The notes beneath the pieces are model-generated. The model was not told the DNA's origin. It made no database searches and worked only from the letters and a program-made list of their open reading frames with translations. A stretch of DNA of 64,000 nucleotides from Glutamicibacter sp. PS (GTDB taxonomy: Bacteria > Actinomycetota > Actinomycetes > Actinomycetales > Micrococcaceae). The position numbers were made by a program, and so were the translations under genes. The stretch is taken from NCBI GenBank assembly GCA_031317595.1, contig JANCMB010000001.1:2173610-2237609 (forward strand). The letters run 5' to 3'. Position 1 is the first letter of the stretch; each line of letters begins with the position of its first letter. Positions 17,266 through 24,815 of this stretch are shown here, in pieces.

Positions 17266-18429
17266 CTACCGCTTGAGCGTGTCCAAGGCACGGGCCAGAT
17301 CGGCCCACAAGTCAGTGGCGGCTTCGATGCCGACGGAAAGACGAATGAGATTCTCCGGCACCGACTGTGGTTCAGAGGCGTGGCGTGCCCGGCGTTCGGC
17401 CAACGATTCGACACCACCAAGCGAGGTGGCCGCAGTGATCAGCCCGAATGCGGCGACGACTTGATCTGCGTCGGCGGCGCTGTCCCCTACGGTGAAGGAA
17501 ATGACCGAGCCAAAGCCCTGCATCTGGGCGGCAGCGCGCTGATGGCCCGGGTCTTCTACGAGTCCCGGGTAGCGGACCTCACCCACTGCTGGGTGCTTCG
17601 CTAACTCCTCGGCCAAGAACTGACTGTTGGCCTGCGAGCGCTCCAACCGAACCGAAAGCGTGCGCAGCCCGCGCAGAGCCAAGAACGCATCCATGGGCGA
17701 AGCGATTGCCCCGTGCAGGGTGCGGTAACCGTGCAGTTTCGCGTGTAGCTCCTCATTGCTCGTCAGCACCGCGCCCAGAATGACGTCCGAATGTCCGGAA
17801 AGGTATTTGGTCACCGAATGCAGCACCACATCGGCTCCCAGTGTCAACGGGCGCTGAAGCAGCGGGGTGGCGAAGGTGTTGTCAACGACGCTGAGCACAC
17901 CCTTCCCACGGGCTTCCGAGAGCAAGCGGGGCACATCTGCTACCTCAAGCATTGGGTTCGTAGGCGACTCAATCCACAACACATCTGCTTGCTCAAGTGC
18001 CTGCACTACCTGGTCGGTATCGGCGACATTAACCAACTGCACCCGAAGCCGGCCAGCAGCTTCAAGCTCCTGCACTAGCGCTAGTGAGCCGTTGTAGGAG
18101 TGACGTGGCATCACCATAAGACCACCGGCAGGCACGAGATTCAGTGCCGCAGCAATCGCCGCCATCCCCGAACCGAACAGCAGACCCGGAAGCTCGGCTT
18201 CTTCGAGCGTGGCCAGTACCTCTTCGAACGGATCCCACGTGGGGTTGGAGAATCGCGCGTACGTGCGCGCCGGGTCGTTACGCTCCGGCGCATAGGCATA
18301 GGTCGAAGTGAAAGTCACCGGGTGGTTTACGGCACCATCGTGCCCATGGGCTGGGCGGCCGCCCGCCACGACAAGAGTCTTCGGGTCTAGGCGGTCAGGG
18401 CCACCCACGGGTGATGCGGTGCTAGTCAT
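17266..18429 (-). CDS. Trans-sulfuration PLP enzyme (cystathionine gamma-synthase/lyase type)
   Basis: A 387-residue PLP enzyme of the Cys/Met metabolism family, acting in cystathionine synthesis or cleavage. Visible motifs are YARFSNPTWDPFE near the N-terminus, LLFGSGMAA for phosphate binding, SVVDNTFATP with the cofactor-binding Asp, and the PLP lysine in SVTKYLSGHSDV. The C-terminal TSLGGVESL is typical. Family sequence does not cleanly separate MetB, MetC and cystathionine gamma-lyase, so the exact reaction is open. ATG at 18429 is preferred over a TTG two codons upstream because TAAGGT lies 7 nt before it. Confidence 0.88.
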   Translation of the reverse strand: MTSTASPVGGPDRLDPKTLVVAGGRPAHGHDGAVNHPVTFTSTYAYAPERNDPARTYARFSNPTWDPFEEVLATLEEAELPGLLFGSGMAAIAAALNLVPAGGLMVMPRHSYNGSLALVQELEAAGRLRVQLVNVADTDQVVQALEQADVLWIESPTNPMLEVADVPRLLSEARGKGVLSVVDNTFATPLLQRPLTLGADVVLHSVTKYLSGHSDVILGAVLTSNEELHAKLHGYRTLHGAIASPMDAFLALRGLRTLSVRLERSQANSQFLAEELAKHPAVGEVRYPGLVEDPGHQRAAAQMQGFGSVISFTVGDSAADADQVVAAFGLITAATSLGGVESLAERRARHASEPQSVPENLIRLSVGIEAATDLWADLARALDTLKR

Positions 18430-18436
18430 AGCCAAA

Positions 18437-18442
18437 ACCTTA
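18437..18442 (-). promoter_or_regulatory. -10 box of leaderless trans-sulfuration gene promoter
   Basis: TAAGGT on the minus strand, 7 nt before the ATG at 18429. Confidence 0.5.
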
Positions 18443-18533
18443 CGCCTCGGTAGGCAAAGCTCCGCTGTCGATTTCCAAAGATTTCATGGCGGTACACCGC
18501 GGGCACGGTGCCGGTTTCGGGCCAACTCTTCGC

Positions 18534-18539
18534 TAGGCT
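18534..18539 (+). promoter_or_regulatory. -10 box of leaderless tmk-holB promoter
   Basis: TAGGCT, 7 nt before the tmk GTG. No ribosome binding site is present. Confidence 0.55.
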
Positions 18540-18546
18540 AGAGCAT

Positions 18547-19200
18547 GTGAATAGCGATGCATCAACGCCTGCGCGCGGTCTGTTTATTGTCTTCGAAGGC
18601 GGCGATGGAGCCGGCAAATCTACCCAGGTACGTCTGACGCGCCAACTGTTGGAGCGCAACGGCGGTGAAGTGCTCAGTACTCGCGAACCAGGTGGGACCG
18701 AAATCAGTGAGAAGCTACGTTCGCTTGTGCTGGAGCACGGGCATGGCACCATCGATGAGCGAACCGAGGCGCTGATGTACGCCGCTGCTCGAGCAGCGCA
18801 TGTTCAGCAAGTCATCGCACCTAACCTGCAGGCCGGCCGGCATGTGCTCTGCGACCGCTTCGTTGACTCCTCATTGGCTTATCAGGGAGTTGGGCGCAAC
18901 TTGGGCGTGGAGAAAGTGGCCGCAATCAACGAATTCGCCACGGACGGCCTGCGCCCAGATCTGACGATCCTGTTAGATATTTCGGCGTCAGAAGGCCGGC
19001 TGCGCCGACTGACGCACACCGGTGGCGTGGATGATTCGGATCGTCTCGAAGCCGAACCTGACGATTTCCATGAACGCATCCGTCACGCCTTCCTCGAGCT
19101 GGCCAAGGCAGCCCCGCAACGCTATCTCGTGCTGGACGCCACCGCTTCGGCCGAACAGCTACAAGATCTAATTCGCGAGCGTCTGGAAGAGCTGCTCTAA
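18547..19200 (+). CDS. tmk: Thymidylate kinase
   Basis: A 217-residue dTMP kinase that makes dTDP for DNA synthesis. The P-loop is FEGGDGAGKST near residue 17, the DR(Y/F) motif is CDRFVDSSLAYQG, and TREPGGT binds the substrate. The GTG at 18547 is preferred over longer options because it follows a -10 box by 7 nt. The stop codon overlaps the holB start by one base, so the two genes form an operon, an arrangement common in actinobacteria. Confidence 0.93.
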   Translation: MNSDASTPARGLFIVFEGGDGAGKSTQVRLTRQLLERNGGEVLSTREPGGTEISEKLRSLVLEHGHGTIDERTEALMYAAARAAHVQQVIAPNLQAGRHVLCDRFVDSSLAYQGVGRNLGVEKVAAINEFATDGLRPDLTILLDISASEGRLRRLTHTGGVDDSDRLEAEPDDFHERIRHAFLELAKAAPQRYLVLDATASAEQLQDLIRERLEELL

Positions 19201-20351
19201 TGCGCCCCGTATTTGCTTCGCTCGCAGGGCAACAGCGCGTCATCGACGCACTTACCCGCGAAGTCGACGCCGGAAACCCGACGCATGCCTGGCTGTTTAC
19301 CGGCCCTCCTGGTTCGGGACGCAGTACGGCCGCCCGCGCCTTCGCGGCAGCACTCGAATGCACGAGTTCGCCGGCCGGTTGTGGAAGTTGCCAAGGATGC
19401 GTCTCGGTACTCGAGGGGCGCCACCCAGATGTCACTTTCGTCAGCACCCAGAAGGTCGCTTACCAGATTGATGACGTTCGCGAACTCATTGGTCGCGCCC
19501 AAGAACGGGCCGGCCAAGGGCGGTGGCGCATCATCATCATTGAAGACGCCGACCGAATGACCGAGCGCACCACGAACGTGCTGCTGAAGGCGATCGAGGA
19601 ACCGCCCGAACGCATGATTTGGTTGTTGTGCGCGCCTTCCCCTGCAGATGTGCTGGTCACTATCCGCTCTCGTTGCCGTTCGGTGGGCCTTGCCATTCCT
19701 TCGACCGCCGAAGTCGCGAGTCTGCTAATCGAACGCGACGGTGTCGCCCCGGAGTTGGCGGAGTTTGCTGCACGCGCGGCACAGTCACATATCGGCGTAG
19801 CCCGGTTGCTTGCGCGCGATCCTGCCGCCCGCGACCGACGCGAAAAGGTGGTCTTCCTCCCATTGCGGATGAGCACCCTCCCCCAAGCGATGAGTGCCGC
19901 CGCCGACATAGTTGCACTAGCCAATGAAAACGCCGAGGCCATCACCGGTGAGCAACTTGCGCAACAGACCGCCGCGCTGCGGCACACCACGGGCCTGAGC
20001 GAAGACGAGCCAATTCCGCCAAATCTGCGTAGTCAATTTAAAGCGCTCGAAGAAACGGCCAAACGCCAGGCACGGCGCGCCACCTTCGATGCGCTAGATC
20101 GCACCTTGATCGATTTGACCACGTTCTTTCGTGATGTGCTCAGCATCCAGTTGGGAAGCCAGGTGGAGTTGGTCAATGAGCATCGCCGCGAGGACATCGA
20201 GCACTATGCTCGAGCACAGCGAAGTGAAAAGACCCTGTCACAGATCGATGCCATCAATGAGACACGGCGCCGTTTGAGCGCCAACGTCGCCCCCTTGCTC
20301 GCTTTAGAGGCCCTCATGACGCGTCTGCTGGCTAACCCAGCACGTCGCTGA
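19200..20351 (+). CDS. holB: DNA polymerase III delta' subunit
   Basis: A 383-residue clamp-loader subunit. The AAA+ domain starts FASLAGQQRVIDAL, has a P-loop-like GPPGSGRSTAARA, a four-cysteine zinc module (CTSSPAGCGSCQGC), and the sensor/walker region IIIIEDADRMTERTTNVLLKAIEEPP. Arg replaces the usual Walker A Lys (GSGRST), consistent with a delta' subunit that does not hydrolyse ATP. It works with DnaX and delta to load the beta clamp. It overlaps tmk by one base and is translated by coupling. Confidence 0.92.
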   Translation: MRPVFASLAGQQRVIDALTREVDAGNPTHAWLFTGPPGSGRSTAARAFAAALECTSSPAGCGSCQGCVSVLEGRHPDVTFVSTQKVAYQIDDVRELIGRAQERAGQGRWRIIIIEDADRMTERTTNVLLKAIEEPPERMIWLLCAPSPADVLVTIRSRCRSVGLAIPSTAEVASLLIERDGVAPELAEFAARAAQSHIGVARLLARDPAARDRREKVVFLPLRMSTLPQAMSAAADIVALANENAEAITGEQLAQQTAALRHTTGLSEDEPIPPNLRSQFKALEETAKRQARRATFDALDRTLIDLTTFFRDVLSIQLGSQVELVNEHRREDIEHYARAQRSEKTLSQIDAINETRRRLSANVAPLLALEALMTRLLANPARR

Positions 20352-20386
20352 AGCAATCGACGCACCTACCTTAGGAGTACCCTTTC

Positions 20387-21925
20387 GTGCCATTCACCGT
20401 GAGTCGTTCGCTGAGCAAAACAACGGCCCTTGCCATGGCGGCTACGCTGCTACTGACTTCCTGCACTGCTGTCACGAACGATGAGAGCTCGCCGTCGGCC
20501 ACGGAACCAACCACGGTCCTCGACGCGAACCTTCCCGCCGAGCTAGCAGACTATTACACACAGAGCGTGAAGTGGGAGGCCTGCGGTAGCACCTTGGAGT
20601 GCGCCACGGTTGAGGTACCGCTGAATTACGCGAAACCAGATGGCGAACGCATCGAGCTAGCGTTGAACCGGCGCAAGGCGCAGAACGCTCAGGGAAATCT
20701 ATTAGTTAATCCGGGCGGCCCCGGTGGTTCTGGGCTAACGCTGGTCTCCCAGTCCGCCACGTCAATGTTTACCCCCGAGCTACAAAGGTCCTACAACCTG
20801 ATTGGTTTTGACCCCCGGGGTGTGGGCGAAAGCAGCCCCATTACTTGTCAAAGCGATGCGGAAAAGGATGACTCCCGCCAGTCGAACCTCCATGCTTGGG
20901 ATCCAGCCGACCGTGAGCAAATCGTCGCCGAAGGCAAAAAATACGCTCAAGACTGTGCGCAGCACACCGGCGAATTGCTTGGTCACGTCGACACCATCTC
21001 GGCCGCCCGCGACATGGATATTATTCGGGCGCTACTCGGTGACCGGCAGTTAGATTATCTCGGTTTCTCCTATGGAACTTTCCTTGGGGCAACCTATGCC
21101 GATCTTTTCCCGCAGCGCGCCGGACGATTGGTTCTCGATGGTGCTATGGACCCTGCACTGTCCGAAGAAGAGGTCACACTGGGACAGGCCAAGGGTTTTG
21201 AAGATTCGATCGATGCTTGGTTGACCGACTGCCTGGAATACGAGGACTGCCCGTTCTCCGGAACCCTTGACGAAGCCAAGACCGAATTGCAGGACTTTTT
21301 CTCCCGCCTCGAAGGCACACCTATGACTTCCTCTGACGGACGTCAGGTGCCCGTGGTTGACTTCGTTACTGGCTTTATCGTCCCGCTTTACGACAATAGT
21401 TCGTGGCCGTTGTTGCGTACCGCCATGCAACGAGCCATGAACGGTGATGTGGATGGCATCCTGTTCTTCGCGGATCTATCGAACGAACGCACCGAAGAGG
21501 GCAAGTACCTTTCAAACTCGATGGATGCGTTCACCGCGATCAATTGCCTTGACCGCCCGATGGATGCATCCGAGGCGGCCATGGAGAAACAAGCACAGCG
21601 ATTGTCCGAAGCGTCGCCTACCATCGGCAAGTACCTTGCCTACGGTGCCATCGGATGCGATACGTGGTCATATGAACCGACCGGAAAACCTGCGAACCTA
21701 TCGGCGACGGGCGCGGGCCCGATTTTGGTTGTTGGGACCACCGGCGATCCAGCCACGCCCTATGCGTGGGCACAGTCGCTGGCCAAGCAGCTAGATAACG
21801 CCCGGTTGTTGACCTTCGAGGGCGAGGGCCATACCGCGTACGGACGAGGCAGTGACTGCATTAATGAGGCTGTCGATAACTACCTGCTCGAGGGCACCCT
21901 GCCAGCAGAAGGTACTCACTGCTAG
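20387..21925 (+). CDS. Secreted alpha/beta hydrolase lipoprotein, tripeptidyl aminopeptidase type (S33)
   Basis: A 512-residue exported lipoprotein. The signal peptide ends with lipobox LLTSC (Cys near residue 26). The hydrolase core shows oxyanion segment NPGGPGGSG, FDPRGVGESSP, nucleophile Ser228 in GFSYGT, Asp454 in TTGDPATPY, and His482 in GEGHTAYG. The C-terminal TAP-like domain is typical of Streptomyces tripeptidyl/proline aminopeptidases, which remove short N-terminal peptides outside the cell. GTG at 20387 has AGGAG about 11 nt upstream. It lies 35 nt after holB and may be co-transcribed. Confidence 0.9.
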   Translation: MPFTVSRSLSKTTALAMAATLLLTSCTAVTNDESSPSATEPTTVLDANLPAELADYYTQSVKWEACGSTLECATVEVPLNYAKPDGERIELALNRRKAQNAQGNLLVNPGGPGGSGLTLVSQSATSMFTPELQRSYNLIGFDPRGVGESSPITCQSDAEKDDSRQSNLHAWDPADREQIVAEGKKYAQDCAQHTGELLGHVDTISAARDMDIIRALLGDRQLDYLGFSYGTFLGATYADLFPQRAGRLVLDGAMDPALSEEEVTLGQAKGFEDSIDAWLTDCLEYEDCPFSGTLDEAKTELQDFFSRLEGTPMTSSDGRQVPVVDFVTGFIVPLYDNSSWPLLRTAMQRAMNGDVDGILFFADLSNERTEEGKYLSNSMDAFTAINCLDRPMDASEAAMEKQAQRLSEASPTIGKYLAYGAIGCDTWSYEPTGKPANLSATGAGPILVVGTTGDPATPYAWAQSLAKQLDNARLLTFEGEGHTAYGRGSDCINEAVDNYLLEGTLPAEGTHC

Positions 21926-22009
21926 CTTTCGCGCACACCGTTTCGTGCTCGTTTTGACGTTCATCTGCCACCTCGGATAGATTAACGTGGTGCCCGGTAA
22001 CGGGCGCAG

Positions 22010-22081
22010 GCCTCCGTAGCTCAGGGGTAGAGCAGCTCCCTCGTAAAGAGCAGGTCGCCGGTTCAAATCCGGCCGGGGGCT
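22010..22081 (+). tRNA. tRNA-Thr (CGT)
   Basis: A 72-nt cloverleaf: acceptor GCCTCCG/CGGGGGC with discriminator T, D arm GCTCAGGGGTAGAGC, anticodon loop CTCGTAA with CGT, T arm with GGTTCAAATCC. No CCA is encoded. Confidence 0.92.
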
Positions 22082-22092
22082 CCGATGTGAAG

Positions 22093-22133
22093 AAAATCCC
22101 CCGGTATCGCACTGCGCGATACCGGGGGATTTT
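22093..22133 (+). terminator. Terminator after tRNA-Thr
   Basis: An 18-bp perfect stem (A/T-rich base, GC-rich top) with loop ACTGC. It is symmetric enough to also terminate the convergent aldo/keto reductase gene. Confidence 0.85.
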
Positions 22134-22158
22134 CGCATTTAGTAAACCACCGAAATGG

Positions 22159-23001
22159 TTACTGGAAATCAGCGGTGGCGGGATCGGCTGCAATGCGACC
22201 TTCGGCACCTCGGTCCAGAGCGTCAATCTTTTCCAGATCTTCGGCATCCAATGTGACGCCTAGGGCATTGAAGTTCTCTTCGATACGCTCCGGCGTGACC
22301 GACTTCGGGATCACGACATTGCCCTTGGCTAAGTGCCAAGCGATGATGACCTGTGCCGGGCTCGCGTTATGCTTACGGGCCACAGCGACTACGGCCTCAT
22401 CCTCCAACACCTCACCACCCTGTCCCAGCGGCGACCACGACTCGTGCAGGATCCCGTGCGCGGCTTCGTATTCACGCAATTCGTTCTGCGGGAAGTAGGG
22501 GTGCGTTTCAACTTGGTTGATTACTGGCCGCACCCCGGTTTCGGCGTACAGTTCGTCGAGCGCTTCGATGGTGAAGTTGCAGACACCAATGGACTTGGCT
22601 TTTCCACCTTTCTGCAGCTCGATGAGTGCCTTCCACGTGTCAACGTACTTGCCCTGTTTCGGCTGAAGCCAGTGAATCAGGTAGAGATCCACGTAATCGA
22701 GGCCGAGGCGCTCAAGGGAGGCGTCCATCGCGGCAAGTGTTTGCTCGTAGCCTTGATCCGCGTTCCACACCTTGGTGGTCACAAAGATTTCTTCACGCGG
22801 CACGCTGCTGGCAGCTACAGCGCGTCCCACACCGGCCTCATTGCCATAGATCATGGCGGTATCGATGTGGCGATAGCCCGTTTCGAGGGCTAGCCCAACC
22901 ACCTTTTCTGCTTCGTCATCGGCGACCTGCCACACGCCGTAGCCGAGCTGGTCGATGGAGTTTCCATCACGGAACACTTTTTCGGGTACGAAATAAGTCA
23001 T
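22159..23001 (-). CDS. Aldo/keto reductase
   Basis: A 280-residue NADPH-dependent reductase of the 2,5-diketo-D-gluconate reductase-like subfamily. The catalytic tetrad is visible: Asp in GYRHIDTAMIYGNE, Tyr in the same motif, Lys in FVTTKVWN, and His in YLIHWLQP. The cofactor segment IPKSVTPERIEEN is near the C-terminus. The physiological substrate is unknown. The ATG at 23001 gives MTYFVPEK and has TAGAGT 7 nt upstream. Confidence 0.92.
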   Translation of the reverse strand: MTYFVPEKVFRDGNSIDQLGYGVWQVADDEAEKVVGLALETGYRHIDTAMIYGNEAGVGRAVAASSVPREEIFVTTKVWNADQGYEQTLAAMDASLERLGLDYVDLYLIHWLQPKQGKYVDTWKALIELQKGGKAKSIGVCNFTIEALDELYAETGVRPVINQVETHPYFPQNELREYEAAHGILHESWSPLGQGGEVLEDEAVVAVARKHNASPAQVIIAWHLAKGNVVIPKSVTPERIEENFNALGVTLDAEDLEKIDALDRGAEGRIAADPATADFQ

Positions 23002-23008
23002 AAGACAT

Positions 23009-23014
23009 ACTCTA
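23009..23014 (-). promoter_or_regulatory. -10 box of leaderless aldo/keto reductase promoter
   Basis: TAGAGT on the minus strand, 7 nt before the ATG at 23001. Confidence 0.5.
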
Positions 23015-23074
23015 TTGCCCGAAGGTGACAGATGGGGTGACTTCAGCCACCTTGCGCCCAACGCGTAATGAACC

Positions 23075-23527
23075 CTAGTCGAATAATTCGCGCAGGAGCC
23101 GCTGAGCTTGGCCTACTTCCTCGGTGACGATGCGCGCACGATTATCTACAGCAAAGAGCATGTCCGCCCCACCTGCTTCGGCCTGAATCCGAAGCATCGC
23201 CATAGCTTGAGCGGTGGTTGCCAGGTCATTGGCCGACTTAGTCAGGGCTCGATGTATCCGAGCTGTTCGCTGCGGAATCTGTTCGTCTTCGCTAGGAGTC
23301 AGCGCCTGAGCTTCGCGGCATATTTCGCGCACGACAGGCAGTAGTTCGGCAAGGTCATTGGCTCGGGCCACGAACTCGTTATGTAGCCGATCATCCTCGA
23401 TACCCTCAATGACCTGAAAGACGCGATCAAGCGAGCGATTGAACCGGTCATGGGCGCGACGCCACACGCCATTGCCGAGGTCGCGGTTGGCCGCGCGTTC
23501 GGCACGGAGCCTAGAGAAAAAGACCAT
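23075..23527 (-). CDS. Conserved-looking helical protein, unknown function
   Basis: A 150-residue soluble, mostly helical protein that I cannot name. It is rich in Arg, Glu and Ala with heptad-like stretches (DRFNRSLDRVFQVIEGIEDDRLHNEF, ARIHRALTKSANDLATTAQAMAM). The ATG at 23527 has AAAGAG about 5 nt upstream; the longer frame upstream overlaps the quinone oxidoreductase gene and is not supported. Same strand as that oxidoreductase, 97 nt downstream, so the two may form an operon. Confidence 0.65.
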   Translation of the reverse strand: MVFFSRLRAERAANRDLGNGVWRRAHDRFNRSLDRVFQVIEGIEDDRLHNEFVARANDLAELLPVVREICREAQALTPSEDEQIPQRTARIHRALTKSANDLATTAQAMAMLRIQAEAGGADMLFAVDNRARIVTEEVGQAQRLLRELFD

Positions 23528-23624
23528 TGCGCTCTTTACGGGTCGATGGTGCCTGCCACTTATTACCTTACGGCCTGCGAGTAGCACTTCGCGCCACCGC
23601 CGTAAAAGCCGAATTACGGTGCAC

Positions 23625-24623
23625 TCAGCGAGGAGCTCGTACCAAGATTTTCCCGCGATGCTCACCGGAATCGAAATAATCCTGAGCTTCCCGAAGCTCG
23701 TCGAATTCAAAGGTCGCACCGACGCTCAAATCGAGAGTGCCTGCTTCAAGCAGTGGGCGGATCCGGTCAATGGTGTGTCGGACGATCTCAGACTTTTCCG
23801 CCACGGTCCTCGAACGCAAGGTAGTTCCGATAATCCGGGCACGCTTACTCATCAGCTGGCCAATATTCAACTCGGCCTTGGCCCCACCTTGTAGTCCAAT
23901 GATGACTAACTGGCCACCTTCGGCGAGCGCGCTAACGTTCTGTGTTAGATATTTGGCCCCCACGACATCGAGAATGAGGTTGACTCCCCTCCCCTCGGTC
24001 AGTCGATCAATCTCGGTTGAGAAGTCCTGGGCGCGGTAGTTGATGCCATGATCCGCACCTAATGCGTGGCAATGTTGCAGCTTCCCTGCATCGGATGCTG
24101 TCGTGTAGACCGTCGCCCCGGCGTCCTTGGCCAGCTGGATGGCCATCGAGCCAATCCCTCCGGCCCCGCCATGAATCAGCACGCTCTGACCGTTTCTCAG
24201 ATCGCCCTCGAGAAACAGATTAGACATCACAGTGCACGTCACTTCAGGTATCGCGGCGGCAGCAACCAGATCCATTCCTTCGGGAACCGGAAGTAGTTGC
24301 CCCTCGGGCACTGCAATATATTGTGCATACCCGCCTCCGCTAAGCAGTGCCGCCACACGATCGCCGATCTGCCATCGAGTGACGCCCGGACCTACTCCTA
24401 CGATGGTTCCTGAGGCTTCCAGTCCCGGGATGTCGCTGGCTCCAGGAGGCGGCGGATAGTATCCACGGCGCTGCTGTACATCCGCCCGATTAAGACCAAA
24501 GGCGGCGGTACGAACCAGCACCTCTCCGACGGCTGGTTCGGGAACTTCGCGACGCGTCTGCTCAATAACTTCGGTCCCACCGGCACCGCGATAAATATAG
24601 GCGTCCATCTGTTCTCCGGTCAT
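23625..24623 (-). CDS. NAD(P)H-quinone oxidoreductase, medium-chain dehydrogenase family
   Basis: A 332-residue zinc-independent MDR enzyme of the quinone oxidoreductase (PIG3/TP53I3-like) subgroup. It has the N-terminal GroES-like domain with FGLNRADVQQRRGYYPPPPGAS and PGLEASGTIVGVG, and a Rossmann domain with VLIHGGAGGIGSMAIQLAK. The Cys/His ligands of the zinc-dependent alcohol dehydrogenases are absent. It probably reduces quinones or enones. ATG at 24623 with AGGAG 8 nt upstream. Its transcript starts close to the divergent tRNA-Ser gene. Confidence 0.9.
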   Translation of the reverse strand: MTGEQMDAYIYRGAGGTEVIEQTRREVPEPAVGEVLVRTAAFGLNRADVQQRRGYYPPPPGASDIPGLEASGTIVGVGPGVTRWQIGDRVAALLSGGGYAQYIAVPEGQLLPVPEGMDLVAAAAIPEVTCTVMSNLFLEGDLRNGQSVLIHGGAGGIGSMAIQLAKDAGATVYTTASDAGKLQHCHALGADHGINYRAQDFSTEIDRLTEGRGVNLILDVVGAKYLTQNVSALAEGGQLVIIGLQGGAKAELNIGQLMSKRARIIGTTLRSRTVAEKSEIVRHTIDRIRPLLEAGTLDLSVGATFEFDELREAQDYFDSGEHRGKILVRAPR

Positions 24624-24670
24624 TGCTGATTCTCCTGTGCAGGTATCGATGCCGTATACTCGTTCGGGTT

Positions 24671-24758
24671 GGATGGTTGTCCGAGCGGCCGAAGGAGCTG
24701 GTCTTGAAAACCAGTAGGCGGTAACCCCGTCTCATGGGTTCAAATCCCATACCATCCG
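24671..24758 (+). tRNA. tRNA-Ser (TGA)
   Basis: An 88-nt class II tRNA with a long variable arm. Acceptor GGATGGT/ACCATCC with discriminator G, anticodon stem CTGGT/ACCAG and loop CTTGAAA with TGA, T arm GGGTTCAAATCCC. No CCA is encoded. Confidence 0.95.
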
Positions 24759-24764
24759 CGTTGA

Positions 24765-24812
24765 CTAGGCGGCCTTCTCGAATTTTCGGGGAGGCCGCCT
24801 AGCTTTATTTTC
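24765..24812 (+). terminator. Terminator after tRNA-Ser(TGA)
   Basis: Arms CTAGGCGGCCT and AGGCCGCCTAG followed by CTTTATTTT. It also faces the convergent FAD protein gene. Confidence 0.85.
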
Positions 24813-24815
24813 AGC